A stretch of 64,000 nt of DNA from Prosthecobacter sp. (GTDB lineage Bacteria; Verrucomicrobiota; Verrucomicrobiia; Verrucomicrobiales; Verrucomicrobiaceae): positions 1 through 64,000 of the forward strand of contig JAFMIR010000001.1 in assembly GCA_017853885.1 (NCBI GenBank), read 5' to 3'. Under the pieces are notes generated by a model, which saw nothing but the letters and a program-made list of their open reading frames with translations, was not told the DNA's origin and did not search any database. Each line of letters starts with the position of its first letter. Position 1 is the first letter of the stretch. This document shows positions 8,850 through 18,089 of this stretch, in pieces. The position numbers and the translations under genes are program-made.

Positions 8850-10306
8850 GGACGTCCTCCCTTCGTGATCTTTCCGAGCTGCCCCACGAGCACTGGAATC
8901 TGCCTCGCGGCCTCGATCGAGCCGACGAGGTTCGCCGTTTCGAGAGGGTCTGCTTGTTCGTCGTAGAGTTCCTGCGCGACGACCTGGCCGGATTTGAAAT
9001 CACGCCACTCGTGATAGCTCCAGCGATCGGTGTAAAGTCCGTAGCCCATCACTTGCGGCAAGGCCTGCGGTCCGCCGCCCCAGTAGAGGGCGGGGCGTGG
9101 ATGTTGCGTGAGCGCGGCGGTTTTCACGGTGGTGCTGGCGTCCTTCAATACAGGCACGAGGCTGGTGCCATCGAGTTTTGGCGGATTTGGCAGGCCACAG
9201 ATTTCAGTGAGCGTGGGAAAGATGTCGATCAACTCGCTGATGGCGGTCGTCTTCGCGCCGCCCTTTCCAATGCCGGGAGCGCTGATGATGAGCGGCACGC
9301 GCGCGTCCCAGCCGAACAAGGTCATCTTTCCCCAGCAGTCGTGTTCGCCGAGTTCAAAGCCGTTGTCACCGATGATGACGACGATGGTGTTGTCACGGAG
9401 CTTGAGTTCATCAAGCGCATCCAGCACGCGACCAAGCTGCGCATCGACGAAGCTCATCGCCGCATAGTAACCGTGGCGGATCTCTCGCTTGGCGTCCACA
9501 TCAAGCGTGCGGCGTTGACTCGGTTCGCCGAGGATTTCGTGGTTCGCGTGAAAGGCGATCTCAGGCGCATTGCGAGGCCGTGCGGGTGTCTCGATGGCTG
9601 GGATATCCTCGCGGCTATACATGTCCCAGTAGCGCTTCGGCACCTTGTAAGGGGTGTGCGGCTTGAACAGACCCAGCGCGAGAAAGAATGGCTCCGGCTT
9701 CTTCGAAAGCGCCCGCAACTCGGTGATCGCGAGACTGGCCGACACGTTGTCAAAGCACGCTTCGTCCGGGACATCGCGATTCTCACAAAGCAGGTCCTTC
9801 GAGAGGTTCGGCGGCAAAGCAGCTCCATTTGGCAACGCAAACTCATCCTTCGTTTTGCCGCCCGTGCGACGATCCGGCACGCTCAGCGTCTTGAAGTCTG
9901 CTTCCTTGCCATAACCGCCGAGCACCTTGCCGATGCTCATGGACGTGTAGCCGTGCTGCATGAACCACTGCGGCATCGTGACTGCATCGGGATGCAGGTC
10001 GTAAAGATACTTCGTCATGCTCCAGATGCCGAGCGAGTCCGGCCTGCGCCCGCTCATGAACGAAGCGCGCGATGGACCGCAGATCGGCTGCTGGCAGTAG
10101 TTCCGCGTGAACACCGTGCCACGATTCGCAAGCCGGTCGATGTGCGGCGATTTCGCCACTGTATCGCCATAGCAACCCAAACGATTGCTCAGATCGTCGA
10201 AGACGACGAAGAGGATGTTAGGCTTCTTCGACGGCGCAGCAGCGGCTGGCGCGATTGCAAACGCCAACGTAACAGGAATAAGCGCCCAGAAGAGCCTGCG
10301 CACCAT
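8846..10306 (-). CDS. Secreted sulfatase
   Basis: A type I sulfatase of about 486 residues, related to but distinct from its downstream neighbour. The signal peptide ends near AAAAPS. The FGly motif CGPSR is near residue 76, the Asp pair is in VVFDDLS, and the GDNGFELGEHDCWGK block contributes metal and sulfate ligands. The ATG at 10306 shares one base with the DUF1552 stop (TGATG); a GTG one codon upstream (10309) would give a 4 nt overlap, and either start implies translational coupling. Two tandem sulfatases suggest a substrate sulfated at two positions, or an exo-acting pair. Confidence 0.95.
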   Translation of the reverse strand: MVRRLFWALIPVTLAFAIAPAAAAPSKKPNILFVVFDDLSNRLGCYGDTVAKSPHIDRLANRGTVFTRNYCQQPICGPSRASFMSGRRPDSLGIWSMTKYLYDLHPDAVTMPQWFMQHGYTSMSIGKVLGGYGKEADFKTLSVPDRRTGGKTKDEFALPNGAALPPNLSKDLLCENRDVPDEACFDNVSASLAITELRALSKKPEPFFLALGLFKPHTPYKVPKRYWDMYSREDIPAIETPARPRNAPEIAFHANHEILGEPSQRRTLDVDAKREIRHGYYAAMSFVDAQLGRVLDALDELKLRDNTIVVIIGDNGFELGEHDCWGKMTLFGWDARVPLIISAPGIGKGGAKTTAISELIDIFPTLTEICGLPNPPKLDGTSLVPVLKDASTTVKTAALTQHPRPALYWGGGPQALPQVMGYGLYTDRWSYHEWRDFKSGQVVAQELYDEQADPLETANLVGSIEAARQIPVLVGQLGKITKGGRP

Positions 10307-11637
10307 CACACTTCCTCCAGCATGAGTTTTGCATCGCCGAAGGTCTTCGGGCGCACGTCCATCTTGTCCATCATCGACATGAAGAGGCGGCAGAGTTGGC
10401 GCTCGGGCTTGCCTTTGTAGTCGAGCGTGCGTCCGCCTTTTAAACGACCACCTCCGCCGCCAAGGACGATAATGGGAAGCTCGTCATTGTTGTGTTTGGC
10501 TCCGGCCATCATGCTGGAGCAGTGCATGAGCATGGTGTTGTCGAGCAATGTGCGACCGCCCTCCTGGATGGCATCGAGCCGGTGGGCGATGTAGGCGAGC
10601 TGTTGGATGAAGAGCTGGTTCACTTTGAGGAAGTCCTCGCCATCCGTGTGGCTAAGAAGGTGGTGGATCATGTAATCGATGCCGTGGCCTGGCTGCTGGA
10701 TGCTCGGCAGGTTCGGGAATCGCAGGGCGCTGTGGTCGTTGTTGAGCTTCAGCGTGGTGATGCGCGTGGTGTCGGTCTGGAAACCCAGCACGAGGATGTC
10801 GCACATCAGCTTCATGTGCTCGGCGATATCTTGCGGAATGCCATCGGCAGGACGCGGCATGTCGGGTTTTTCCAGGGTGGGACGCCAGCCTTGCAGTTCA
10901 CCGCGTTTACCGGCGTTTTCGATGCGCTTTTCTACTTCGCGCACGCTGTCGAGATACTCGTCGAGCTTGCGCTGGTCGCTAGCGCTGATGCCGCGGCGCA
11001 GGTCCTGCGCATCGGAGAGCACGGCATCGAGCACGCTCTTGTCCGCAGGGGAGGACTCATCTTTGAAGAGCCGGTCAAAGGCCAGCGCCGGGTAGAGCTC
11101 CAGCGGCGTCGGTGTGGTCGGCGAACTCCACGAGATGTGCGAGCTGTAGAGCATCGAGTAGTTTTTGTGCACCGAGGGATTTGCCTTCTCGCAGGCCAGG
11201 ACGAGGCTCGGCACCTTGGTGGAGCGTCCGTAGGTCTGCGCGAGCAATTGATCAAAGCTGGTGCCGCTGCGGATCTCGCCACCGGAGGCGATAGGCGCGC
11301 CGGACAGCATGTTGCCCGTCTGCGAGGAGTGGATGTTTCCCTTGCGGGCCTCCTCGTGGTAGAGGCCGCTGACAAAGAGCAGGCGCTCGCGGAAGTCGTT
11401 CAGCGGCTGAAGCACACGGCCGAGTTCCATGGCCTTCCCCTCGCCCTTCGCCCACCATTCCTTCGATTGGAAGCCATTGCCGGAAAAGGTCACGCAGAGC
11501 CGCACCGGCGCCTCACTGGCAGGTTTGTTCTTCTTGGGCTCATCACCCCAGACGTTGAAGGACTCCATCCATGGCAGCGCCATGGTGACACCTGTTCCGC
11601 GAAGAAAGGCACGACGGTTGAATCGGTGGGTGTTCAT
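10306..11637 (-). CDS. DUF1552 (HXXSHH-type) protein, exported
   Basis: A 443-residue protein of the DUF1552 family. The N-terminus carries a twin-arginine-like signal (NRRAFLRGTGVTMALPWME). The family name motif HxxSHH appears here as HLLSHT, with the last His replaced by Thr. In planctomycetes and verrucomicrobia DUF1552 genes usually accompany DUF1588/1592 cytochrome proteins. Here it is instead inserted between a DUF1501 gene and two sulfatases. The function of the family is not established. The start ATG at 11637 lies 45 nt after the DUF1501 stop. Confidence 0.9.
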   Translation of the reverse strand: MNTHRFNRRAFLRGTGVTMALPWMESFNVWGDEPKKNKPASEAPVRLCVTFSGNGFQSKEWWAKGEGKAMELGRVLQPLNDFRERLLFVSGLYHEEARKGNIHSSQTGNMLSGAPIASGGEIRSGTSFDQLLAQTYGRSTKVPSLVLACEKANPSVHKNYSMLYSSHISWSSPTTPTPLELYPALAFDRLFKDESSPADKSVLDAVLSDAQDLRRGISASDQRKLDEYLDSVREVEKRIENAGKRGELQGWRPTLEKPDMPRPADGIPQDIAEHMKLMCDILVLGFQTDTTRITTLKLNNDHSALRFPNLPSIQQPGHGIDYMIHHLLSHTDGEDFLKVNQLFIQQLAYIAHRLDAIQEGGRTLLDNTMLMHCSSMMAGAKHNNDELPIIVLGGGGGRLKGGRTLDYKGKPERQLCRLFMSMMDKMDVRPKTFGDAKLMLEEV

Positions 11638-11682
11638 ATTGTATCAGGTTTGGAGCAGGATGGCGCTAGGTTATGGAAGCAA

Positions 11683-13074
11683 TTAGGCGAGCACTTCCTT
11701 CACGATATGGCTCTCCTCCACGCCCGTGAGACGGAAGTCGAGACCAGCGTGGCGGAACGTCAGCTTCTCGTGATCAAAGCCCATGAGATGCAGAATGGTG
11801 GCATGGAAATCGCGGACGTGGACAGGGTCCACTGAGGCGCGCAAACCGATCTCGTCTGTGGCGCCGTGGACCATCCCAGGTTTGACGCCGGCTCCGGCCA
11901 GCCAAGAACTGAACGCCCAAGGATGATGCTCGCGACCTTTCGCGTCAGCGGTGTTGTTGAACGGGGTGCGGCCGAACTCGGTCGTCCACACGACGAGCGT
12001 GTCCTCGAGCAGACCGCGTTGTTTCAGATCTCGTAGGAGCGCGGCGATGGGTTGATCGACATTTTTGGCCAGCGGCACATGCGTCATCATGTCCCCGTGC
12101 GCATCCCAGTTGCCGGAGGAACCCGTGTCGATGAGCTCGACAAAACGCACGCCGCGCTCAACGAGACGCCGCGCGGCGAGGCATTGCCAGCCGAAGCCGG
12201 TGGTCTGCCCGCGTTTCAATCCGTAACTGGCCAGCGTGGCATCGGCCTCCTGCTTGAAATCAAACGCATCCGGCACCGCCATCTGCATGCCAAACGCTGT
12301 CTCAAAAGTCTGCATGCGCGCGGCGAGCAGCGGATCACCAGCGCGAGTGGCGAGGTGTTCCGCGTTCATCTGGCGCAGCGCGGCAAGCTCGAGTTGCTGA
12401 CGGCCTGCTGGCAGACGCGGTGCGACATTGGCGATGGGTTCCGCGCCCGGAACCACGAGTGTACCCTGATAGGCCCCGGGCAGAAAGTCACTCGCAAAGA
12501 CTTGCGTGCCCGCGTAAGTCTGCTTCGGCGCGATAACGACGAAGCCGGGCAGGTTGCGGTTCGGCGTGCCCAGACCGTAGGTCACCCACGATCCGATGCT
12601 GGGCCGCGACTGCGCGAACGAGCCTGTATGCATGCCGAGCGTCGCGTTGTAATGGTTCGAGTGCGAAGTGTGCATCGAGCGGATCAGGGCGATGTCATCG
12701 ACGCAGCCAGCGATGTGCGGAAACAGCGTGCTCACCTCCATGCCGCATTGTCCGTGCTTTGCGAAATCCCACTGTGGCCGCTTCAAATAAATGCGCTCGT
12801 AGCCAGGACGGCCTTTGATTTCGGGATGGTCGGCCTTGATCTCCTTGCCATGTCCTTTCACCAGTTCTGGCTTCGGATCGAAGCTGTCCACATGCGACAC
12901 ACCGCCAGTCATAAATAGGAAAATGACGTTCTTCGCCTTCGCCGGAAAATGCGGCATCTTCGGGGCGAGCGGGTCCGCGCTCTCCGCTAGGAGTTGCTGA
13001 ACGATGCCTGGGAACAGAAGCGACCCGGCGGTGGCGGAGCAGAGAAAATGGCGGCGGTTGAGTGGCGGATTCAT
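11683..13074 (-). CDS. DUF1501 family protein, Tat-exported
   Basis: A 463-residue DUF1501 protein, a family with alkaline-phosphatase/sulfatase-like fold affinities and no settled reaction. The start at 13074 gives a twin-arginine signal (LNRRHFLCSATAGSLL) and leaves a 1 nt gap after the upstream stop; the longer frame to 13116 would overlap the cytochrome gene. Family blocks are visible: FLFMTGGVSHVDSFDPKP, SNHYNATLGMHTG, the RRLVERGVRFVELIDTG segment, VVWTTEFGRTPF and the C-terminal HD..ATILHLMGFDHEKL. DUF1501 genes nearly always pair with a DUF1549/1553 cytochrome gene, as here. Confidence 0.95.
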   Translation of the reverse strand: MNPPLNRRHFLCSATAGSLLFPGIVQQLLAESADPLAPKMPHFPAKAKNVIFLFMTGGVSHVDSFDPKPELVKGHGKEIKADHPEIKGRPGYERIYLKRPQWDFAKHGQCGMEVSTLFPHIAGCVDDIALIRSMHTSHSNHYNATLGMHTGSFAQSRPSIGSWVTYGLGTPNRNLPGFVVIAPKQTYAGTQVFASDFLPGAYQGTLVVPGAEPIANVAPRLPAGRQQLELAALRQMNAEHLATRAGDPLLAARMQTFETAFGMQMAVPDAFDFKQEADATLASYGLKRGQTTGFGWQCLAARRLVERGVRFVELIDTGSSGNWDAHGDMMTHVPLAKNVDQPIAALLRDLKQRGLLEDTLVVWTTEFGRTPFNNTADAKGREHHPWAFSSWLAGAGVKPGMVHGATDEIGLRASVDPVHVRDFHATILHLMGFDHEKLTFRHAGLDFRLTGVEESHIVKEVLA

Positions 13075-13075
13075 G

Positions 13076-15958
13076 TCAGTCGATATGGAGAAACTCATTG
13101 CTCGCCATGAGCACACGCAGTTGCGCGGTCCATTTGTCAGCGTTGCTAGCGGGATAGTTGGCTAGGAAGGACTTCGTGCGTTGCGTTTCGGCAGCAGTGG
13201 GTTGGCGCTGGAAGAGAATGCGCCAGGCTGAGGTGATGCGAGCGTCATCGTCAGCCAATGACATGAGTCTGTTCGCGAGAGCATCGGCCTGAGCATGGAA
13301 AAAAGGATCGTTGATGAAATAAAGAGCCTGGGTGGGCACGGTGGTGGTCTGGCGGGCGGCGGTGGTGGCGTTGGGATCCGCGCCATCGAAGAGTGAGAGG
13401 AAGGGATGCCTCCGCTGGCGCTGAACCATGAGGCAAGCGCTGCGTTTATTCATCTCATAGATGGCATTGAAGGGGCCATGCTGGCTGAACTTCCACGTCG
13501 CCTCGGCGGGGAAAGGATGAGCCCCGGCGGGCGTCAGGTCGAGTTGCCCGGAGGCATTGAGCAGGCTGTCACGCATCTCCTCGGCGGTGAGTCGACGGCG
13601 CGGGAAGTGAGCGAGCAAGCGGTTATCAGGATCGACGGCAGATGGCAAATCGCTGGCCCTTTGATACACTTGGCTGCTCAAGATGAGACGATGCATGGCC
13701 TTCACGCTGAATCCGGTTTCGACGAACTTCGCCGCGAGCCAATCGAGCAGTTTGGGATGCGTTGGCTTTTCGCCGCGTGCGCCAAAATCGTTCGAGGAAC
13801 GCACCAGTCCTTTGCCAAAATGCCATTCCCAGATGCGGTTCACCATGATACGAGCAGCTAGTGGTGAACTGGCAATCCAATCGCCGAGTTGCTTGCGTCC
13901 GCTGCCGGAGCCTGCTGGCACCGGTTCTCCCCCGAGAATGGATAACCAGCGGCGCGGCACTTCATCGCCAAGTTTCTCAGGGTCACCGCGCTGATGAAAA
14001 CGAGCGTTCTGCGCCTTCGTGTCCACGACGGCGTAGGCCACAGGGATCACCGGCATCGGCTCGGGCATGACCGTCGGCTTCAAGTTGGCACCGAGTTCTG
14101 CGAGCGCGGGACCATACTGGGGCACGGCAATGTGCTTGAGTTGAAACGCCACTCCATCACCGCCGCTCGGATGCGCATCAGCCACGCGGCCCGTGAGCGC
14201 AACCTCACCCTCCAGTGGGCTCATCCAAGCGATGGCGACATTCCGCTTTGGCCCTGGATGAACAAAAAACGATTCAGCCGCGAGCGTGGTCCATACCATC
14301 ACCTGCTGATCCGCCGAATTCACGAAAACCGACGGCTCACTGCCGAGGCTCCACGATTTCAAGTCACTGTTGCCATTGATGCTCTGTCGCTGATCGCTGA
14401 GAAACACCGGCGCGGTTGTCGTTTCAAGAAAGCACCACATCGCGCCATCATTTGCCGGATATGGATTTCCTTTCATCAACTCGGGAACCAACTCCGCTAC
14501 ACTCCACGCTCGTTTCATACCATCCGTCTCCGCGATGCGCCACTCGATGAGCGTGCTATCCGCACCGTGATTGGCATTCGGCAATACCGCAAGCTGCACG
14601 ACCTCGCCTCTGCGCACACGAACGCGATACTCAAACGGCACGCTGGCGCCTTCTGCCACCTTGGACTCGAACACAACCTTGCTACTTGATCCACCCAGAT
14701 TCGCAATCACCTGCTCGGCAGCCTTGTTGGCTTGGAGTTGCTTCGTCTTCTCTGCTTCAAGTTTTGCATTTTTCGCCTGCCAGGGCTTCATCAGCGCATC
14801 AACTTCCGCCTGTGGAATCAGCGGCACCATATCCCTCGGCTGGCCCTTGGGTTCACATCCAGGGAACGCAAAACGTGTGCTGCTGAAGATGCCGTACAGA
14901 GCGTAGTAGTCCGCAGCTGTGATGGGATCGTACTTGTGATCGTGGCACCGCGCGCAGCCCGTGGTGAGGCCAAGAAAGTTTTTCCCCAGCGTGTCAATCA
15001 CGTCCTCGAAAGTGAGGTGCATGTCCTTGTCGATGTCGTGACCAAATCGCCGGGCAATCGCGAGATAGCCCGTAGCGACGATGCCTTCCGCGCGTTGCTT
15101 GGATTCCGATTGATTGAAGAGCAGGTCTCCGGCGAGCTGCATCCGCACGAAGTCATCGTAGCGCAGGTCGCGATTGAAGGCATCGAATACCCAGTTCCTA
15201 TACCGCCAGGCGTGCATGAGCGGGCGGTCTGTGTTTTCGCCCGCCGTGTCAGCATAGCGCACCACATCCAGCCAGTGTCGCCCCCACTGCACGCCGTATT
15301 GAGGCGAGGCGAGCAGACGGTCCATTAGATTTTGAATGGCGGAGTTCGGATGGCGGATTAAGTCGGTTGCAAAAGCCTCCGCCTCCTCGGCACTCGGCGG
15401 CAGACCGGTGAGGTCGTAACTCATCCGGCGGATCAGCGTGCGAGGGTCGGCTGGCCCTGCGGGCATGAGTTTGGCTTTAGCTAGGCTGACGTCGATGAAG
15501 TCGTCGATGGTCTTTGACGCATCTGGCTTCGGCAGAGGCTGAAATGCCCACCACGCTTTGGCTTCATCCGCCTTCATGCCAGCGATTTTGGCTGCCGCCA
15601 CGCGCGGGTCAGGCGCACCCATTTTCACCCATGTCACAAGATCCGCCACGGCTTGCTCTGGCAGCTTACCACCTTTTTTGAGGGGCGGCATGGCGAAATC
15701 CTTGTCGTGATAACGCACGGCTTTGATCAGGAGGGATTCATCTGGCTTCCCAGGAAGGATGGCAGGTCCAGTATCACCACCTTTTTCCCATCCCTGCTTC
15801 GTATCAAGAGCCAGGCCCCCTTTTGTCTTCTCTCCGCTATGGCATTCGTAGCAGTGCTCCACCAACAAAGGACGAACCTTGGACTCAAAAAAAGCATGAT
15901 CCTGCGCAGCAACCTTCAAGCACAGGAGCATTGAAAACCATGGGAGAGTTTTTTTCAT
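13076..15958 (-). CDS. PSD1-type cytochrome protein (PSCyt1, DUF1549, DUF1553)
   Basis: A large exported protein of about 960 residues. The start at 15958 gives a signal peptide ending near VAAQ. Domains in order are an N-terminal planctomycete cytochrome C domain with heme motif CYECH at residues 36-40, then DUF1549 (LTGLPPS and GRHWLDVVRYADT blocks) with a second CARCH heme motif, an insert of about 300 residues with beta-rich character, and C-terminal DUF1553 (NRIWEWHFGKGLV and LTAEEMRDSLL blocks). The family is thought to do redox chemistry on extracellular substrates, but the reaction is unknown. It starts 11 nt after the GntR gene stop and is the first enzyme gene of the operon. Confidence 0.95.
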   Translation of the reverse strand: MKKTLPWFSMLLCLKVAAQDHAFFESKVRPLLVEHCYECHSGEKTKGGLALDTKQGWEKGGDTGPAILPGKPDESLLIKAVRYHDKDFAMPPLKKGGKLPEQAVADLVTWVKMGAPDPRVAAAKIAGMKADEAKAWWAFQPLPKPDASKTIDDFIDVSLAKAKLMPAGPADPRTLIRRMSYDLTGLPPSAEEAEAFATDLIRHPNSAIQNLMDRLLASPQYGVQWGRHWLDVVRYADTAGENTDRPLMHAWRYRNWVFDAFNRDLRYDDFVRMQLAGDLLFNQSESKQRAEGIVATGYLAIARRFGHDIDKDMHLTFEDVIDTLGKNFLGLTTGCARCHDHKYDPITAADYYALYGIFSSTRFAFPGCEPKGQPRDMVPLIPQAEVDALMKPWQAKNAKLEAEKTKQLQANKAAEQVIANLGGSSSKVVFESKVAEGASVPFEYRVRVRRGEVVQLAVLPNANHGADSTLIEWRIAETDGMKRAWSVAELVPELMKGNPYPANDGAMWCFLETTTAPVFLSDQRQSINGNSDLKSWSLGSEPSVFVNSADQQVMVWTTLAAESFFVHPGPKRNVAIAWMSPLEGEVALTGRVADAHPSGGDGVAFQLKHIAVPQYGPALAELGANLKPTVMPEPMPVIPVAYAVVDTKAQNARFHQRGDPEKLGDEVPRRWLSILGGEPVPAGSGSGRKQLGDWIASSPLAARIMVNRIWEWHFGKGLVRSSNDFGARGEKPTHPKLLDWLAAKFVETGFSVKAMHRLILSSQVYQRASDLPSAVDPDNRLLAHFPRRRLTAEEMRDSLLNASGQLDLTPAGAHPFPAEATWKFSQHGPFNAIYEMNKRSACLMVQRQRRHPFLSLFDGADPNATTAARQTTTVPTQALYFINDPFFHAQADALANRLMSLADDDARITSAWRILFQRQPTAAETQRTKSFLANYPASNADKWTAQLRVLMASNEFLHID

Positions 15959-15969
15959 GGGGGGAAAGG

Positions 15970-16632
15970 TTACTTTTGTCCTTGCTGCATGGGCAGCCAT
16001 TCACGCCAATTGATGATGTGATCACGGCTCAAGCGCTCGCAGGCAGAGGGGGGCTGAGATCGAAAAGCTTGGATGAGCTTTTCATGCGAAGAGGCTGTTT
16101 GCTCACGCGTGTCGAGCTTTTGCCCCCGATGCTGGCGCTGCAACCGCCCCAGCCACATTTCCAACTCACTGCGAATGGATCGCCAAAGCTTCAAAAGCCT
16201 CGCATGACCGCTCATTTCCAAAATCAGCTCATGGAACTCCAGATCGAGCCTTGTGACCTCGCCCAGCGTCCTTGCCTTGCGTGTGGCGGCGATGTTTTTC
16301 AACAACGCGGACGCATCGCTCCGAATCGTGGGCGCCGCCAACCCTCCTGCCACAGGCTCCAACGTAAGCCGCAGCACATAAAGCTCCTCAAAATCCCGTG
16401 GAGACAGTTCCTTCACGTAAGCACGACCCGTTCCACTAAACTCCACCAAGCCGTCACGTTCCAAAGTGAACAACGCTTCCCTTACCGGCACACGACTCAC
16501 ACCCAATCGCCGGGCCACCGCCGACTCGGCGAGCAAATCTCCCGGAGCGGCTAAACCGTCAAGGATTTCACGCCGCAACTTTTCGGAGGTAGAGTCGGCG
16601 CGGGATGAAGAACTAGAAGGCTCCATTTTCAT
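15970..16632 (-). CDS. GntR-family transcriptional regulator, FadR/FCD subgroup
   Basis: A 220-residue regulator. The N-terminal winged helix-turn-helix spans about residues 15-75 (recognition region ARRLGVSRVPVREAL at 40-54). The C-terminal FCD ligand domain carries the metal-ligand pattern Asp130..His134 followed by later His residues (SSHEKL, RDH). FCD regulators usually sense sugar acids or other carboxylates and repress adjacent catabolic operons. The gene is the first of the minus-strand train and its start lies directly behind two GGTATAC-type palindromes, so autoregulation and control of the whole operon are likely. No clear Shine-Dalgarno sequence precedes the ATG. Confidence 0.93.
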   Translation of the reverse strand: MKMEPSSSSSRADSTSEKLRREILDGLAAPGDLLAESAVARRLGVSRVPVREALFTLERDGLVEFSGTGRAYVKELSPRDFEELYVLRLTLEPVAGGLAAPTIRSDASALLKNIAATRKARTLGEVTRLDLEFHELILEMSGHARLLKLWRSIRSELEMWLGRLQRQHRGQKLDTREQTASSHEKLIQAFRSQPPSACERLSRDHIINWREWLPMQQGQK

Positions 16633-16633
16633 T

Positions 16634-16644
16634 ATGGTATACTG
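16634..16644. promoter_or_regulatory. Putative GntR operator, proximal half of pair
   Basis: The sequence ATGGTATACTG contains the near-palindrome GGTATAC(T) and matches the TNGTNNNACNA style of FCD-type operators. It lies 2 nt upstream of the GntR start codon, inside the predicted 5' leader. It is the partner of the copy at 16661-16672. Confidence 0.6.
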
Positions 16645-16660
16645 TTTGGCTAATCCGAAA

Positions 16661-16672
16661 ACGGTATACCAT
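16661..16672. promoter_or_regulatory. Putative GntR operator, distal half of pair
   Basis: The sequence ACGGTATACCAT contains the perfect palindrome GGTATACC. Its centre is 27 bp from that of the proximal copy. It overlaps the predicted -10 element, so binding would block RNA polymerase. Confidence 0.62.
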
Positions 16673-16692
16673 TCATGACTCTATCAGCTCAA
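16663..16692 (-). promoter_or_regulatory. Putative promoter of the GntR-led operon
   Basis: Reading the minus strand, TTGAGC (16692-16687) could be the -35 box and TATACC (16668-16663) the -10 box, separated by 18 nt. Transcription would start near 16656 and give a leader of about 24 nt. The -10 box is embedded in the distal operator palindrome. This is a pattern match only. Confidence 0.4.
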
Positions 16693-16745
16693 ATAAGAAA
16701 TTCGCCTTTTTTGGGTTGTTCGCCGAATTCTAAAGCAGAACCCCA

Positions 16746-18089
16746 TCAACCCAGAATCGCGCTCACCACCTTGCCACCTTCAAGTCCGGTCAGGCGGATA
16801 CGACGCCCACCGCTGACAACCGCGAGGTTATCGTGATCAAGACCTAGGAGGTGCAAGATCGTCGCATGCAGATCGCGAAAATGCACCGCACCATCGGCCA
16901 CGCTGCTGCCATCATGAGTGGTTTGACCATGCACATGGCCGGCCTTCACACCACCACCTGCCAGCCAAAAGCTGAAAGCTCTGTGCTGATGTCCAGTTTG
17001 GTCCTTATCCGCGCCAGGTGTGAGGCCGGGGCGACCAAATTCACCACCCCAAACCACTAGGGTTTCATCCAGCAGGCCGCGCTCATCGAGGTCACTCAAA
17101 AGTGCAGCGATGGGAGCATCGGTTGTGGCGCAGTTGGCCGTCAGGTCGCGACGATGGTCCGTGTGCTGATCCCAGCTTCCATGTGTGATCTCGATGAAGC
17201 GCACGCCAGCTTCGCAGAATCGCCGCGCCAACAGGCACTGGCGGCCAAAGTCGCTACCTTTGCAGGTGCCTACAGCATAGTTTTTGCCGACCGCATAGCG
17301 CTCGAGTGTGGCTTTCGATTCACGACTCAGCTCAAGGAGCTCCGGTGCCTGTGCCTGCATGCGAAAGCCGAGTTCCATCGTCTGGATGACTCCTTCGAGC
17401 TGCGCATCATTAGTGCGAAGGATGGCATGATTGCGATTCATCTCTTGGATGAGATCGAGCTGGCGACGCTTCACACCGAGCGGCAGATGATCACTGGAGA
17501 TGTTGCTGATGGTGGCTTTGGACATGTCCTCACCATTCACACCGATGGGTGTGCCACCAAAAACCGCAGGCAACTGTGCGGCGGCATACTCGGAAGGCTT
17601 GGCGGTATTGAAGCTGATGAAGCCGGGCAGGTTCTGATTTTCCGTGCCTAGACCATAAGCCACCCATGCTCCCATGCTGGGAGAGGATCGCAAACGGTCA
17701 CCTGTATGGAGCTGGAGCATTGACTGCGCGTGAATGCTCGTGTCTGCGGTCATGGAGTGGATCACGCAGAGCTTGTCCGCATGCCGTGCGATGTTTGGAA
17801 GCATGTCAGACACCCACAGGCCGCTGCTGCCGCGCCGTTTGAAATTCGCAATCGATCCCGCATGCGGCTTTTGGCCGACCTGTGGCTTGTAATCAAAGGT
17901 GTCCAGCTGCGCCGGGCCGCCGGCCATGTTCAGAAAAATGACGCGTTGAGCCCGCGCATGGAGCCGTGGCGGACGCGGCTCCAACCCCGATATCGCGGCC
18001 CCCGCGAGACCGCTCATCGCCAAATAGCCAAAGCCACACGAAGCGGTGCGGAGCATCTGACGACGGGATATCGCAAAATGGGATGGCAT
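16746..18089 (-). CDS. DUF1501 family protein, Tat-exported (second copy)
   Basis: A DUF1501 protein of about 447 residues. The twin-arginine signal ([23 protein letters not shown]) follows the ATG at 18089; an upstream ATG at 18113 is preceded by GGTGGA immediately before the codon and cannot be excluded. Family blocks are present: [61 protein letters not shown] and [16 protein letters not shown]. No cytochrome partner lies directly upstream; it is transcribed toward the GntR gene and divergently from the hydrolase at 18240. The 113 nt after its stop hold the GntR promoter and operators. Confidence 0.93.
   Translation of the reverse strand: MPSHFAISRRQMLRTASCGFGYLAMSGLAGAAISGLEPRPPRLHARAQRVIFLNMAGGPAQLDTFDYKPQVGQKPHAGSIANFKRRGSSGLWVSDMLPNIARHADKLCVIHSMTADTSIHAQSMLQLHTGDRLRSSPSMGAWVAYGLGTENQNLPGFISFNTAKPSEYAAAQLPAVFGGTPIGVNGEDMSKATISNISSDHLPLGVKRRQLDLIQEMNRNHAILRTNDAQLEGVIQTMELGFRMQAQAPELLELSRESKATLERYAVGKNYAVGTCKGSDFGRQCLLARRFCEAGVRFIEITHGSWDQHTDHRRDLTANCATTDAPIAALLSDLDERGLLDETLVVWGGEFGRPGLTPGADKDQTGHQHRAFSFWLAGGGVKAGHVHGQTTHDGSSVADGAVHFRDLHATILHLLGLDHDNLAVVSGGRRIRLTGLEGGKVVSAILG

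Noticed and set aside
8780-10420. Long open frame on the plus strand opposite the sulfatase gene
   Set aside because: It mirrors the codon structure of the minus-strand sulfatase, has no recognisable domain, and its predicted protein is rich in Arg and His as expected for antisense frames of GC-rich genes.
10492-11835. Long plus-strand open frame opposite the DUF1552 gene
   Set aside because: It is antisense to a clear family member, has no conserved motif and extends into the neighbouring gene, so it is a shadow frame.
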